From contig JAIDTS010000563.1 of the NCBI GenBank assembly GCA_029060585.1, positions 1-13,762 on the forward strand: a stretch of 13,762 nt of DNA, given 5' to 3'. The notes beneath the pieces were generated by a model. It made no database searches. It saw only the letters and a list, made by a program, of their open reading frames with translations, and was not told the DNA's origin. Positions 5,028 to 13,679 of the stretch are shown piece after piece. Source of the DNA: Muribaculaceae bacterium. Lineage in GTDB: Bacteria; Bacteroidota; Bacteroidia; Bacteroidales; Muribaculaceae. The position numbers and the translations under genes were made by a program. How positions within the stretch are numbered: the stretch's first letter is position 1; every line of letters starts with the position of its first letter.

Positions 5028-8000
5028 ATGAAGCGACCTTTATTCTGTCTTCTTATCTCATTATTCTTCCTTGCGCTATCAGCACAGGAGCGGCGGCCTA
5101 TCGACAATCGAAACCCATTGTGGCTTGTACATATCGATGTATGGAATTCCGCCGACCCTCAGAAAATCATCGACCTGATTCCCGATGACATAAAGCCCTA
5201 TGTCTGCATGAACCTATCGCTTTCATGCCAGTATGATAAAAACACAAACATGTACCGCATGCCCCGCTATGCGGTCCGCACGTACAAATCGTGGGCATCG
5301 GTCTGCCAGCAGAACGGAATGTGGTTTACATGTCAGCCCGCGAGCGGAGGCCACACCCACATACAGGACGATGACCTCGAGACATTCGAGTATTTCTTCA
5401 AGACCTACCCCAATTTTCTCGGATGGAACTACGCCGAGCAGTTCTGGGGCTTCGACGAGGCCGGCGACAAGAGCAGCAGCACACAGCAGTCGCGTATCGC
5501 ACTCTTCGCAAAACTTGTGGAGATGTCTCACCGTTACGGCGGCTTTCTAACCGTGAGCTTCTGCGGAAACATCTGGAGCCATCCCCTCAATCCACTTGGA
5601 ATGATGAAGCGCAACCCGGATCTATACAAAGCCTGCAAGGAACATCCTGAAGCTATCCTTTGGCTCTATAAATACACTACGAGCAGCTGCTTCTACAACA
5701 ACGAGAGCGTGACGTGGGGACCATTCGTTGCCGGACTCGCCAATAATTATGGTGTCCGCTACGACAACTGCGGATGGAACGGAGCACTCGGAGACCTCTT
5801 CGGCGACAATAACGGCAAACCCTATCCGGGAGCCGCCGGAATAGGCACCGTAATGGAACAGACCTGCGTCAACGGAGGTGCGGTCTGGGATGGTCCGGAA
5901 CTTATCTGGACGGAAGACTTCCAGAACCTCAATAACTCTACCGTAGACGGTTACACGCGCCGCAACTGGGGGCGTTTCCCGAACTTCGACGGAATATGGC
6001 TCGATATGTTCGGAAAGATCATTGACGGCTCGATGTATATACCCAGTAGAATGGAAGTGGTCGGGAAGACGAAGATCGCAGTAATCAATGATGTCCAAAG
6101 CGGCAGCGACGAGGATAAATACGCAGCATGGGGAGACCTTTACGACGGTCTCTACAAGCAGTCTGACCCGTTTAACAAAAACAACGGGACTTGGATGGAC
6201 AATCTCTGCTATTTCAAGAAATCGGGACGTTACGGCACTATTCCTGTGATGCTTGAGCCCGCGGATGAATCGGCCATGCAGATACCAGTACAGGTCGACA
6301 AGTCTAAACGCTCCTCACGATGGTCGTCGACAAGCAAGAAAGTCGCTGAATTCAACAAGCAGTATCCGGAGATTTCACAAGGCGACCTATATGTAAACAG
6401 GTTCCGCAACCAGCTTGTCACCTACACTCCCTATTCCAACATCAACGGAAAGAAGTCCGCGTCGGCAAGAATCCCGCTTGAATACAACACCTGCGACACT
6501 TTGGAACTGACCTACGATGTACTGTCTGCCGGAGTGATACGGGAATATGAGGACCATATAGACTTCTACCTCAATAATTTCAGGAACGACACCACGACAA
6601 TGAGAAAAGATGTCATCCGCCTGGAAGGTCTTGCTGCCGAACCCAAATACAGGCTGAAGAACCATGGGGGTTTTTACGCCAAAGTGGAGCCAAACTATAA
6701 CCAGGACAAAAAGAGCTATCAGCTCGACGTCACCCACCTCGGACCTCTCGACATCTCAGTTTTCTGCAAGGGAGAAGCCGACCGCGCAGAGGCAAAGGAT
6801 GCAATACCGTCGGAATCCGCCCTCAAAGTTCCCAAACAACCGGAAGCCCTCGTCTGCCCTATCATCATAGAGGCGGAAAACATGGATTACAGGAATGTAA
6901 AGAACGTTGCGTTCACCCATTCCGGCTGGTGGGCCCAGGATTATTCCGAGTTTGCCGGGCTGGGATATGTAGAAATGGGTAGCGACAAGCAAGCATCCCT
7001 GCGCCATCAGCTCAGACTTATGGAAGCCGGAGACTATGACGTCATCATTCGCTACTGCAACACTTCGTCGGCCGGAGATATGGAAGTTTCGGTCAACGGG
7101 ACAGTATCCAATGTCAAGCTCGACAAAGTCAAGAAGAACGAATGGAAGAAAATAAAGGTGCCAGCTTCACTCAATGCAGGCGGCAACACCCTCATACTCA
7201 CCAACACTGGAGCGGCAGCCCCCACTATAGACCAGATCATCTACATGCCGAAGGGAACGCCGGAGGAAAAATATCTCGTCACCGTAAGGGAGTGTGAACG
7301 CGGCGGCAAGGTGTCGGCGGATGTAAGGGAAGCCTCTGAAGGTCAGAAAGTCACTTTAACAGTCAACCCAGAAGATGGATACGCTCTCAAGGAACTGAAG
7401 ATAGTCAATTCGGTCTTCTACTCCATGTCAGCAACAATCGAGATAAACGACGGCGGAGACATCTCGTTTACAATGCCCGACGATAACGTCACTATTCAAC
7501 CTGTGTTTGTAGATACCTCCTCTATCTACAAACTTGACTTTACCGACGTCGCGAATGGAACCATCCCTGAAGGCTGGCGCTGCGTGCAGGAAAACGACGA
7601 GATCCATCAGTATCCCGAAACCTACGGAATGGGAGCCCGCACTTTCAAGGACTTCAAAGGCTATCAGGGCAAGGCCCTCTACTGGCGCAACGACCGCGCT
7701 GAATACGGAGCTCAGAGCAACTACCGCCTGAATCTCGAACCCGGTGACTACAGGCTCACTTTCGCTATGGCGGCCTGGAAGGAGAAGCCGAGCTATAAGG
7801 TTGTCGTAAGAAGCGTTGATTCAAACTCTATCGTAGCGGAGTCGGAAGTATTCACGACAACGGCTAACGCCAACGGCAACACATCGGCAGATCTATCATC
7901 AGAGCCGGAGCATGAATTCGAGTTTTCTCTGCCTGATGCAGGAAACTATATCATCCAGTTCGTAGACCAGACCAACGGTGGCGGCTATCATGAGTTCCTG

Positions 8001-8180
8001 CTTCTGGAATGCAAACTAAACAAAACCGGAGATTCGGGAGTGGAAGGTATAAATGAAACACAAAACCGCATACCGGCAGGAATTTACACGCCTTCAGGAC
8101 TGAAAATCAGCTCAATGCAGTCCGGGCTCAACATAGTGATCGAAGCCGACGGCACAGTCCGTAAGGTGATGGTAAGGTAA
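5028..8180 (+). CDS. Secreted multidomain GH98 endo-beta-glycosidase
   Basis: This is a 1050-residue secreted enzyme with a signal peptide (1-19, ALSA then QERR). Residues about 29-360 form the GH98 catalytic barrel. Its hallmarks include PLWLVHIDVWNSADPQKIIDL near the start, NYAEQFWGF at 134-142 (Glu137 is the likely catalytic acid), GVRYDNCGW, DGPELIW, and IPSRMEVVGKTKIAVINDV. The GH98 C-terminal domain follows to about 590. Residues about 612-741 are a CBM35/CBM6-like carbohydrate-binding module (IEAENMD start, GLGYVEMG). Residues about 749-828 resemble an InlB-type B-repeat ending MPDDNVTIQPVF. Residues about 834-1000 form a beta-sandwich, and 1010-1050 a sorting-like tail. Characterised GH98 enzymes release blood-group A/B trisaccharides or cleave glucuronoarabinoxylan; the sequence here does not tell which applies. 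It heads the three-gene cluster. Confidence 0.92.
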   Translation: MKRPLFCLLISLFFLALSAQERRPIDNRNPLWLVHIDVWNSADPQKIIDLIPDDIKPYVCMNLSLSCQYDKNTNMYRMPRYAVRTYKSWASVCQQNGMWFTCQPASGGHTHIQDDDLETFEYFFKTYPNFLGWNYAEQFWGFDEAGDKSSSTQQSRIALFAKLVEMSHRYGGFLTVSFCGNIWSHPLNPLGMMKRNPDLYKACKEHPEAILWLYKYTTSSCFYNNESVTWGPFVAGLANNYGVRYDNCGWNGALGDLFGDNNGKPYPGAAGIGTVMEQTCVNGGAVWDGPELIWTEDFQNLNNSTVDGYTRRNWGRFPNFDGIWLDMFGKIIDGSMYIPSRMEVVGKTKIAVINDVQSGSDEDKYAAWGDLYDGLYKQSDPFNKNNGTWMDNLCYFKKSGRYGTIPVMLEPADESAMQIPVQVDKSKRSSRWSSTSKKVAEFNKQYPEISQGDLYVNRFRNQLVTYTPYSNINGKKSASARIPLEYNTCDTLELTYDVLSAGVIREYEDHIDFYLNNFRNDTTTMRKDVIRLEGLAAEPKYRLKNHGGFYAKVEPNYNQDKKSYQLDVTHLGPLDISVFCKGEADRAEAKDAIPSESALKVPKQPEALVCPIIIEAENMDYRNVKNVAFTHSGWWAQDYSEFAGLGYVEMGSDKQASLRHQLRLMEAGDYDVIIRYCNTSSAGDMEVSVNGTVSNVKLDKVKKNEWKKIKVPASLNAGGNTLILTNTGAAAPTIDQIIYMPKGTPEEKYLVTVRECERGGKVSADVREASEGQKVTLTVNPEDGYALKELKIVNSVFYSMSATIEINDGGDISFTMPDDNVTIQPVFVDTSSIYKLDFTDVANGTIPEGWRCVQENDEIHQYPETYGMGARTFKDFKGYQGKALYWRNDRAEYGAQSNYRLNLEPGDYRLTFAMAAWKEKPSYKVVVRSVDSNSIVAESEVFTTTANANGNTSADLSSEPEHEFEFSLPDAGNYIIQFVDQTNGGGYHEFLLLECKLNKTGDSGVEGINETQNRIPAGIYTPSGLKISSMQSGLNIVIEADGTVRKVMVR

Positions 8181-8221
8181 CACGTGAATATTCTATGGGA
8201 ACTATATTTAAAGATAAAATC

Positions 8222-9895
8222 ATGAAAACGACACGACTCCTCCCGATTCTGTGTCTTACGTGCATTGCCTTGTCTGCTTACGCAGTCGAACCGACAACGG
8301 AATGGAACGGCTTTGATCCGGAACGCTATGCTGACATGAAATTCTATGACGGGAAAGGGGTAGCGCACATACGCGGCAGGATTACCGACTTCTCACCGAA
8401 CAGTGGAGTCTCTACATTCTCTATACGGACCATCAATGATTTCACACATGAGCAGAAAGTAAATATCGGTGACATCAATCCGGACGGGAGTTTCGGGATC
8501 GACATTCCGCTCGCATATCCACAGTATGACTTCTTTCAGCTCGGCAACATAAGTAAGGACATTTTCTTGATTCCCGGTGATACTCTTTCTATAGTGACAA
8601 GCTCATCTACAAGAATAGATCCGAACAAAGGACATGTGCCGGAATTATGGAGATTCGAGGAAAGCGGTTCTGATGGATTCGCAATCAATATGCTTGTCGA
8701 CAGCCTCTATAATAGGTATGGACTGAAAACAAAGTACAGTGTGCAAGTCACAGATTCAATGAAATCGGTCATTTACAGACTAAACGATAGATTGGCATCC
8801 CTGCTTGATTCAGTGCTTGAAGACATTCCCGCATTCACAGAAAATCTTCCCGTCAGCGGTTTCGTCAAGGATGTGCTGACAGTTTCAGCGATAGGACGAA
8901 TCATAGAACAGATGGAAGACAATCAACTGAATTTCATGAGTACGCAAGGATCTCCCTTTAAAAGAGACGCCGAGGGCAATCTCGTCATGAAGGAACCTGA
9001 GCACCTTGATGAGATAATCCTTCTCAAACCATGGCTTAGACATAAAGACCTGATTTACAACAATCCTCTTCTTCTTAGCCATGGATGGATACTTCCCAAC
9101 AGATGGGCATTCAACCCCCAGTTTATCGACTCAAGAACCGCTGCAGTGGGAATGGAGAAAGCACCGGGCACTATCGCATATGTAGAATCCGATAACCTTT
9201 CCGACACTTACAGTAAAATAATAGACAGACTCGACTCGATAGGACCGGGTAACTGTTTTGTAGCACAGTTCATACGCACTTCAAGCCTGATCGATCAACT
9301 GAAGCAAGAACCTGAGCCATCCTACGAAAGCCTTACAGGATTCAACAGACTTGTGTCGCAAGTGATTAGACATAATGATTACGACAGGCTGAACGATATG
9401 CTGATGGAGCAGTACAACGATTATGTCGGGAAAGTACTGGTAGCAGAAAACCGATTGACGGGTTTTGAAAATTCAGGCATGACCGTTCCTGACACTCCGG
9501 AAGGAAAAGTACTTGCCCGAATCATCGAGCCATATAAAGGCAACGCACTCTATCTCGATTTTTGGGGTATAGGCTGCGGACCTTGTCGCGCCGGAATGAA
9601 GGCTCAGAAGCCGATTCTTGAAAAACTTGCCAATAAGCCCTTCAAGGCGCTATACATAGCGGAGTCCAACTACATGGATGCCTGCAGGGACTGGCTTGAA
9701 AAGGAAGGGATAAAGGGCGAACACATCTTCATCTCGCAAGACGACTGGCAGCGTCTTACCGGACTCTTCAACTTCTCAGCCATTCCATTCGGGGTTCTCA
9801 TCGACAAAGACGGAAAGATAATCAAGACGCACTACGACCTGAGTGAAATGGAATATGAACAGCATCCTCTCCTAAAAATAGTCTTAGGGGAATAA
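8222..9895 (+). CDS. TlpA-like periplasmic thioredoxin-fold protein
   Basis: The frame is open from 8195, but I choose Met at 8222 because it begins a clean signal peptide (MKTTRLLPILCLTCIALSAYA, cut after residue 21); the nine extra residues would break it. The mature protein has an N-terminal beta-rich domain (about 40-125, with the IFLIPGDTLSIVT segment common in Bacteroidales TlpA proteins), a mostly helical middle, and a thioredoxin domain from about 435. The redox motif is Cys452-Gly-Pro-Cys455 in LDFWGIGCGPCR, and the cis-proline is Pro522 in FSAIPFGVLIDKDG. The role is disulfide reduction or isomerisation in the periplasm; in glycan clusters such proteins often accompany secreted hydrolases. 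It begins 41 bp after the GH98 stop with no promoter between, so the two are probably co-transcribed. The total length, 557 residues, is within the range of the long Bacteroidales type. Confidence 0.85.
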   Translation: MKTTRLLPILCLTCIALSAYAVEPTTEWNGFDPERYADMKFYDGKGVAHIRGRITDFSPNSGVSTFSIRTINDFTHEQKVNIGDINPDGSFGIDIPLAYPQYDFFQLGNISKDIFLIPGDTLSIVTSSSTRIDPNKGHVPELWRFEESGSDGFAINMLVDSLYNRYGLKTKYSVQVTDSMKSVIYRLNDRLASLLDSVLEDIPAFTENLPVSGFVKDVLTVSAIGRIIEQMEDNQLNFMSTQGSPFKRDAEGNLVMKEPEHLDEIILLKPWLRHKDLIYNNPLLLSHGWILPNRWAFNPQFIDSRTAAVGMEKAPGTIAYVESDNLSDTYSKIIDRLDSIGPGNCFVAQFIRTSSLIDQLKQEPEPSYESLTGFNRLVSQVIRHNDYDRLNDMLMEQYNDYVGKVLVAENRLTGFENSGMTVPDTPEGKVLARIIEPYKGNALYLDFWGIGCGPCRAGMKAQKPILEKLANKPFKALYIAESNYMDACRDWLEKEGIKGEHIFISQDDWQRLTGLFNFSAIPFGVLIDKDGKIIKTHYDLSEMEYEQHPLLKIVLGE

Positions 9896-9901
9896 GGGTC
9901 A

Positions 9902-9941
9902 GATTTGCAAAAGAGCGGAAGTTTATGTAATTTTGCAAATC
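9902..9941. repeat. 11-bp perfect inverted repeat over the GH106-like promoter
   Basis: GATTTGCAAAA (9902-9912) is the exact reverse complement of TTTTGCAAATC (9931-9941), with 18 bp between. The arms cover the -33 and -7 boxes. It may be an operator or a hairpin. The arms are much closer together than in known Bacteroides invertible promoters. Confidence 0.8.
9904..9935 (+). promoter_or_regulatory. Promoter of the GH106-like gene, ending 7 nt before its ATG
   Basis: TTTG (9904-9907), a 20-bp spacer and TAATTTTG (9928-9935) match the consensus exactly. The expected start at about 9939-9942 would leave at most a few bases before the ATG at 9943, so the transcript would be leaderless or nearly so. 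Read-through from the upstream genes is also possible. Confidence 0.7.
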
Positions 9942-9942
9942 T

Positions 9943-12405
9943 ATGAAACCTATCATCAATTTATCATCTGTAGTATCGACTTTACTATTTTCTCTGTTGA
10001 TATCTTTCCACTGTAACGCAGAACGTCTGTGGGACTCCTTTGTCCGACCATCTAACGAGGCGCGCACAAAAATTTGGTGGTTTCATGGTGAGACGGAGAC
10101 TACCCTGGAGGGCATTGACGCCGACCTTCAGGCATTCAAGGATGCCGGAATAGGAGGCGTAGTGTTCTATGATCAGACACATGGCAATCAGGAAGGAGCC
10201 TGCCCGGCTCTATCGAAAGAGTGGTGGGAAATGCTAAAGTATGCGGCATTCAAGGCCAAGGAACTTGGGCTTACTTTCGACGTGGCGTCTACAAACGGAT
10301 ATGTGGCCGGAGGACCATGGATAACTCCGGAATACGGAATGCAGAAGATTGTGACCTTGCATCCGGGCGAAGAAATCCCGGCTGGATTCCGGGCACTGGC
10401 AACTATATCCACTTCCCTGCCTACTGAATCAACCTTCATCGACTCACTTATACTCAAAGACCGCGTCACCATCCTTGATAATAACCCCCTGCAGATTACA
10501 GCTGACTTTGAGACTCCGAAAGAAATACGCACCATAAGCTATACAGCCAGACCACGAGGGAAAGGGGCATATGGCTCAATGAATATACCCGGTAAACCTC
10601 AAAAGGATTACTTCGGAGCTATGTACATACTTTTTCCTCCTATCGGACAGCTTGAATGCAGCGACGACGGCATCAACTGGACCACTGTGACTGAACTGCG
10701 GGGAATCGAGGACGTGATCGGCCATAAGAGCAGACAGCGCACCATCAACTTTCCACCTGTCACAGCACGATTCTTTCGTCTGAACATTCACGACTGGCAA
10801 GGTCCTTCGGAGAAGCATAATAACCTGTATCTCGAAAACATACGCCTGATGAGCTACGACATGACCGACAACTGGGAAAATAAGAGTGGATTGCGAAGCG
10901 AACTCCCGTCGGAAGGCATGGTAGACCTTAAATCGGATTTCAAACCTTTTGCAGGGGATGTCATAATCGGATACGCCCCTACAGGAGGCCACGCCAAACA
11001 TGGTCGCTCACGAATAGTCTGGAAAGGCGACACCCTTACGGCCAAGACCTGGCTGGAGGCAGACGTATTGAGCGCAAAAGCTGCAGAAATTCATTATAAC
11101 AGTTACTTCAAGGCTATCCACGACACCCTGGCCTCGATCGGATGTAAGCCCGGGGGAATGCAAATTGACAGCCATGAAGCCGGAATAGCAAACTGGACGG
11201 AAGATATGCCGGCGCATTTCAAGCGTTTGCGCGGTTATGACATCGATCGTTGGATTCCGGCTCTCGGAGGATATATCGTAGAAAGCCGCGAAGCTACAGA
11301 TAAATTCCTCACTGACTTCAAACTAACTCTCAGCGAACTTGTCAGGGAACAGTTTTACGGCACCATCGACTCTCTTTGCCGTCGCGATGGAGTTGTGCTC
11401 ACGTCACAGGCTATGCTTGGCTGCACCAACGACAACATCGCCTCGCGAGGGTGCGTGGCCAAACCTCAGGGGGAATTCTGGGGATATCAGAAAAACGGCA
11501 ACTACGACTGCCTCGACGCGGCCTCCGCCGCACACCTATACGGTAAAAGGATAGCGTCCGGAGAAGCCTTCACCGATTCCCCCTACTTTTTTCCGAGAAA
11601 CGAAAGCGACACTACCTGGAAGGAACGGGGGTGGCACGAACTACTAAGGATAGCAAACATAGCATACTGCAAGGGAATCAACGAGTTTGTGGTTTGCGCC
11701 TCATCATATCAGCCATGGCTCGACCGAAAATACGATGACTCGGCAAGCGCTCATCCATATATATTCCACCGCCACAATCCGGCATGGGATAAGAGCCGAG
11801 AACATTTCTGGGAGTATCAGGCGCGATGCTCGCAGATGCTCCAGACAGGACGGCCCGTTGTGGACATTCTCGTTTTCCTCGGCAGTGACCTGCCGGCTAA
11901 GACCATGGCATTCAAACTTCCTGAAATACCGGAGGGGTACAATTTCGATATATGCACTCCTGCTTCGCTGAAAAACTGGATGGAGAATCCCTCTGAACTT
12001 TCGCCTGAATACAGGATACTTGCCGTGCAAGACCGTTCGCTAATCTCAGAAGATGCCGAAAGGATGTTTGATATGCTTAGACAAAAGGGGCTGAAAATAG
12101 TGCGTTGCGATAAGGGCGAGACCATTGCCGATGCGGTTGTAGAGATGGGACTCCCGCCCGATATCAGCATAAAGAGCGAAGACGTTCCGGAGAGCAAGGT
12201 GCATTTCGCACATAGAAAGACCGACGATACCGACATCTACTTCATCTACAACCATAGCGATACGCCTTATTCAGCACCATTAAGGCTCCGAACTGACAGG
12301 ACCGACGTCGAGTCATGGAATCCCCTTAACCTTGATAGGACTCGGTTAAATACAGGAATTCTGAGTCTGGCTCCTCATGAAAGCCTTTTTATAGTAGCGA
12401 GATAA
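9943..12405 (+). CDS. GH106-like glycoside hydrolase (alpha-L-rhamnosidase superfamily)
   Basis: This is an 820-residue exported enzyme (signal peptide 1-26, ending CNA). The N-terminal barrel part has the GH106 pattern: KIWWFHGE (43-50), EGIDADLQAFKDAGIGGV, then GYVAGGPWITPEYGMQ (WITPE at 126-130). Residues about 170-290 form an inserted discoidin (F5/8-type)-like beta-sandwich. The second catalytic half follows. Glu412 in IDSHEAG and Glu541 in IASGEAFT match by motif and spacing the acid/base pair described for GH106. The C-terminal part has a GATase-like domain (VVDILVFLGSDLP to about 725) and a final beta-sandwich ending APHESLFIVAR. Known GH106 enzymes remove alpha-L-rhamnose by inversion, but this protein is shorter than the well-studied ones, so the sugar is uncertain. 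It starts 47 bp after the TlpA-like stop and has its own promoter. Confidence 0.82.
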   Translation: MKPIINLSSVVSTLLFSLLISFHCNAERLWDSFVRPSNEARTKIWWFHGETETTLEGIDADLQAFKDAGIGGVVFYDQTHGNQEGACPALSKEWWEMLKYAAFKAKELGLTFDVASTNGYVAGGPWITPEYGMQKIVTLHPGEEIPAGFRALATISTSLPTESTFIDSLILKDRVTILDNNPLQITADFETPKEIRTISYTARPRGKGAYGSMNIPGKPQKDYFGAMYILFPPIGQLECSDDGINWTTVTELRGIEDVIGHKSRQRTINFPPVTARFFRLNIHDWQGPSEKHNNLYLENIRLMSYDMTDNWENKSGLRSELPSEGMVDLKSDFKPFAGDVIIGYAPTGGHAKHGRSRIVWKGDTLTAKTWLEADVLSAKAAEIHYNSYFKAIHDTLASIGCKPGGMQIDSHEAGIANWTEDMPAHFKRLRGYDIDRWIPALGGYIVESREATDKFLTDFKLTLSELVREQFYGTIDSLCRRDGVVLTSQAMLGCTNDNIASRGCVAKPQGEFWGYQKNGNYDCLDAASAAHLYGKRIASGEAFTDSPYFFPRNESDTTWKERGWHELLRIANIAYCKGINEFVVCASSYQPWLDRKYDDSASAHPYIFHRHNPAWDKSREHFWEYQARCSQMLQTGRPVVDILVFLGSDLPAKTMAFKLPEIPEGYNFDICTPASLKNWMENPSELSPEYRILAVQDRSLISEDAERMFDMLRQKGLKIVRCDKGETIADAVVEMGLPPDISIKSEDVPESKVHFAHRKTDDTDIYFIYNHSDTPYSAPLRLRTDRTDVESWNPLNLDRTRLNTGILSLAPHESLFIVAR

Positions 12406-12466
12406 AGCAACACTTATCCTTGCGCTTCCGAGCCACCTCACTACCAGTTTTTGACTAAAACATACC

Positions 12467-12510
12467 AAAATCCCATATATGTTACCATAAAAGGGATTTT
12501 TAACATTTTT
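12467..12510 (+). terminator. Terminator after the glycosidase cluster
   Basis: AAAATCCC (12467-12474) pairs with GGGATTTT (12493-12500) around an AT-rich 18-nt loop that can pair further in part. It is followed by T AACA TTTTTT. It lies 62 bp after the stop at 12405. Confidence 0.6.
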
Positions 12511-12512
12511 TC

Positions 12513-12544
12513 GTTGTATAAACCATTCGAAGTTTATAACTTTG
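12513..12544 (+). promoter_or_regulatory. Promoter of the DUF362 gene
   Basis: GTTG (12513-12516), a 20-bp spacer and a perfect TAACTTTG (12537-12544) are present. The sequence AAGTTTATAACTTTG is shared with the promoter at 960-990. The predicted leader is about 29 nt. Confidence 0.7.
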
Positions 12545-12578
12545 CATCTAAATTGATAAAACACCTATCATTACATCA

Positions 12579-13568
12579 ATGAATACCAAACATTTTATTC
12601 TTTCTTTCGCAGCGGCATGCGTTGCATTTGCAGGCTGCGCGAAGGCTCCAGAGGCCGAGTCAACAGAGGTGGCAGCAGAAAATACGCCCGCTACTGTCTA
12701 TATGACGACTGAAATCTCACCGGAAGCTCTCGTAAAAATATACCAGGCTCTCGGAAGGGAGGCAAAAGGGAAAGTGGCTGTCAAAATATCCACAGGTGAA
12801 CCCGGAGGCCACAACTTCCTGAATCCTCAGCTTATAGAGCCGTTCGTAAAGCTCGTGAACGGAACTATTGTGGAGTGCAATACCGCATACCAAGGTAAAC
12901 GCTATTCCGCCGACGATCACCGCAAGGCAGCGGAAGACCATGGTTTTACAGCCATAGCTCCCGTAGACATCATGGATGCGGAGGGAGAAGTGAAGCTTCC
13001 TCTTAAGGACGGCAAGCACCTCAAATACGACATCGTGGGCAAAAATTATCCAGACTATGATTTTACTGTCATCCTCAGCCATTTCAAGGGTCATGCCATG
13101 GGTGGATTCGGAGGTGCCGTGAAAAACATGTCGATCGGTATCGCTTCAGGTAACGGTAAGATGTATATCCACAGCGCAGGAGCTACAGAAAGCCGCGACG
13201 GAGGATGGAAAGCCGCGGCCCAGGACGACTTCCTCGAGTCTATGGCAGAAGCCGCAAAGTCGGTTGCCGACCATGCAGGTGATAACATACTATATATAAG
13301 TGTAGCCAACAACCTCTCGGTAGACTGCGACTGTGACTCGCATCCCGCCGATCCGCAGATGCACGATATAGGTATCCTCGCCTCGCTCGATCCAATTGCC
13401 CTTGACAAGGCTTGCACCGACCTCGTGCGTAATTCCGACGACCACGGCAAGGTACACCTAATCGAACGCATCGACTCTCGCCACGGCATGCATACCCTCG
13501 ACTACGGAGAACAGATCGGTCTCGGCACCCAGAACTACACACTTGTAAATCTTGACGATGCCAAATAA
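12579..13568 (+). CDS. DUF362-domain lipoprotein
   Basis: This is a 329-residue protein. Residues 1-20 form a lipoprotein signal (Phe-Ala-Gly-Cys20), followed by a Glu/Ala/Pro-rich linker, so it should be membrane-anchored and face the periplasm or surface. The rest is a DUF362 domain. Landmarks are GKVAVKISTGEPGGHNFLNP, the core HFKGHAMGGFGGAVKN (168-183), and DIGILASLDPIALDKACTDLV near the end. Many DUF362 proteins carry an added ferredoxin module with two [4Fe-4S] clusters. That module is absent here; the only cysteines in the domain's second half are Cys250 and Cys252 in a Asp-Cys-Asp-Cys-Asp-Ser-His-Pro segment, which could bind a metal. The biochemical function of the family is unknown to me. 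The gene has its own promoter and terminator and appears monocistronic. Confidence 0.88.
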   Translation: MNTKHFILSFAAACVAFAGCAKAPEAESTEVAAENTPATVYMTTEISPEALVKIYQALGREAKGKVAVKISTGEPGGHNFLNPQLIEPFVKLVNGTIVECNTAYQGKRYSADDHRKAAEDHGFTAIAPVDIMDAEGEVKLPLKDGKHLKYDIVGKNYPDYDFTVILSHFKGHAMGGFGGAVKNMSIGIASGNGKMYIHSAGATESRDGGWKAAAQDDFLESMAEAAKSVADHAGDNILYISVANNLSVDCDCDSHPADPQMHDIGILASLDPIALDKACTDLVRNSDDHGKVHLIERIDSRHGMHTLDYGEQIGLGTQNYTLVNLDDAK

Positions 13569-13598
13569 TCCATTAAGGACGCCTAATATAAGAAAACA

Positions 13599-13633
13599 AG
13601 AGCCTGTTTCGCATGAAACGGGCTCTAATTTTT
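13599..13633 (+). terminator. Terminator after the DUF362 gene
   Basis: A 12-bp stem (13599-13610 with 13615-13626, one G-T wobble) has a GCAT loop and is followed by AATTTTTC. It lies 30 bp after the stop codon at 13568. Confidence 0.88.
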
Positions 13634-13641
13634 CATAAATA

Positions 13642-13673
13642 TTTGGCAGTTTGGAATTTTTGTATTAATTTTG
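13642..13673 (+). promoter_or_regulatory. Canonical promoter at the right edge
   Basis: TTTG (13642-13645), a 20-bp spacer and TAATTTTG (13666-13673) match the Bacteroidetes consensus exactly. It lies just downstream of the DUF362 terminator, so it opens a new transcript near 13679. Confidence 0.75.
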
Positions 13674-13679
13674 CGCCAT

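Noticed and set aside
5223..7731. Several frames of 60-160 codons on both strands inside the GH98 gene
   Set aside because: They overlap a strongly supported GH98 frame, are rich in Arg/Ser/Thr/Pro, and have no recognisable domain; they are shadow frames.
8195..8221. Upstream ATG start for the TlpA-like protein
   Set aside because: It would add nine charged residues before a clean signal peptide; Met at 8222 gives a normal export signal.
9902..9941. Invertible (phase-variable) promoter
   Set aside because: The inverted repeat arms are only 18 bp apart. Bacteroides invertible promoters have arms further apart with the promoter between them; here the arms overlap the promoter boxes and no invertase gene is nearby.
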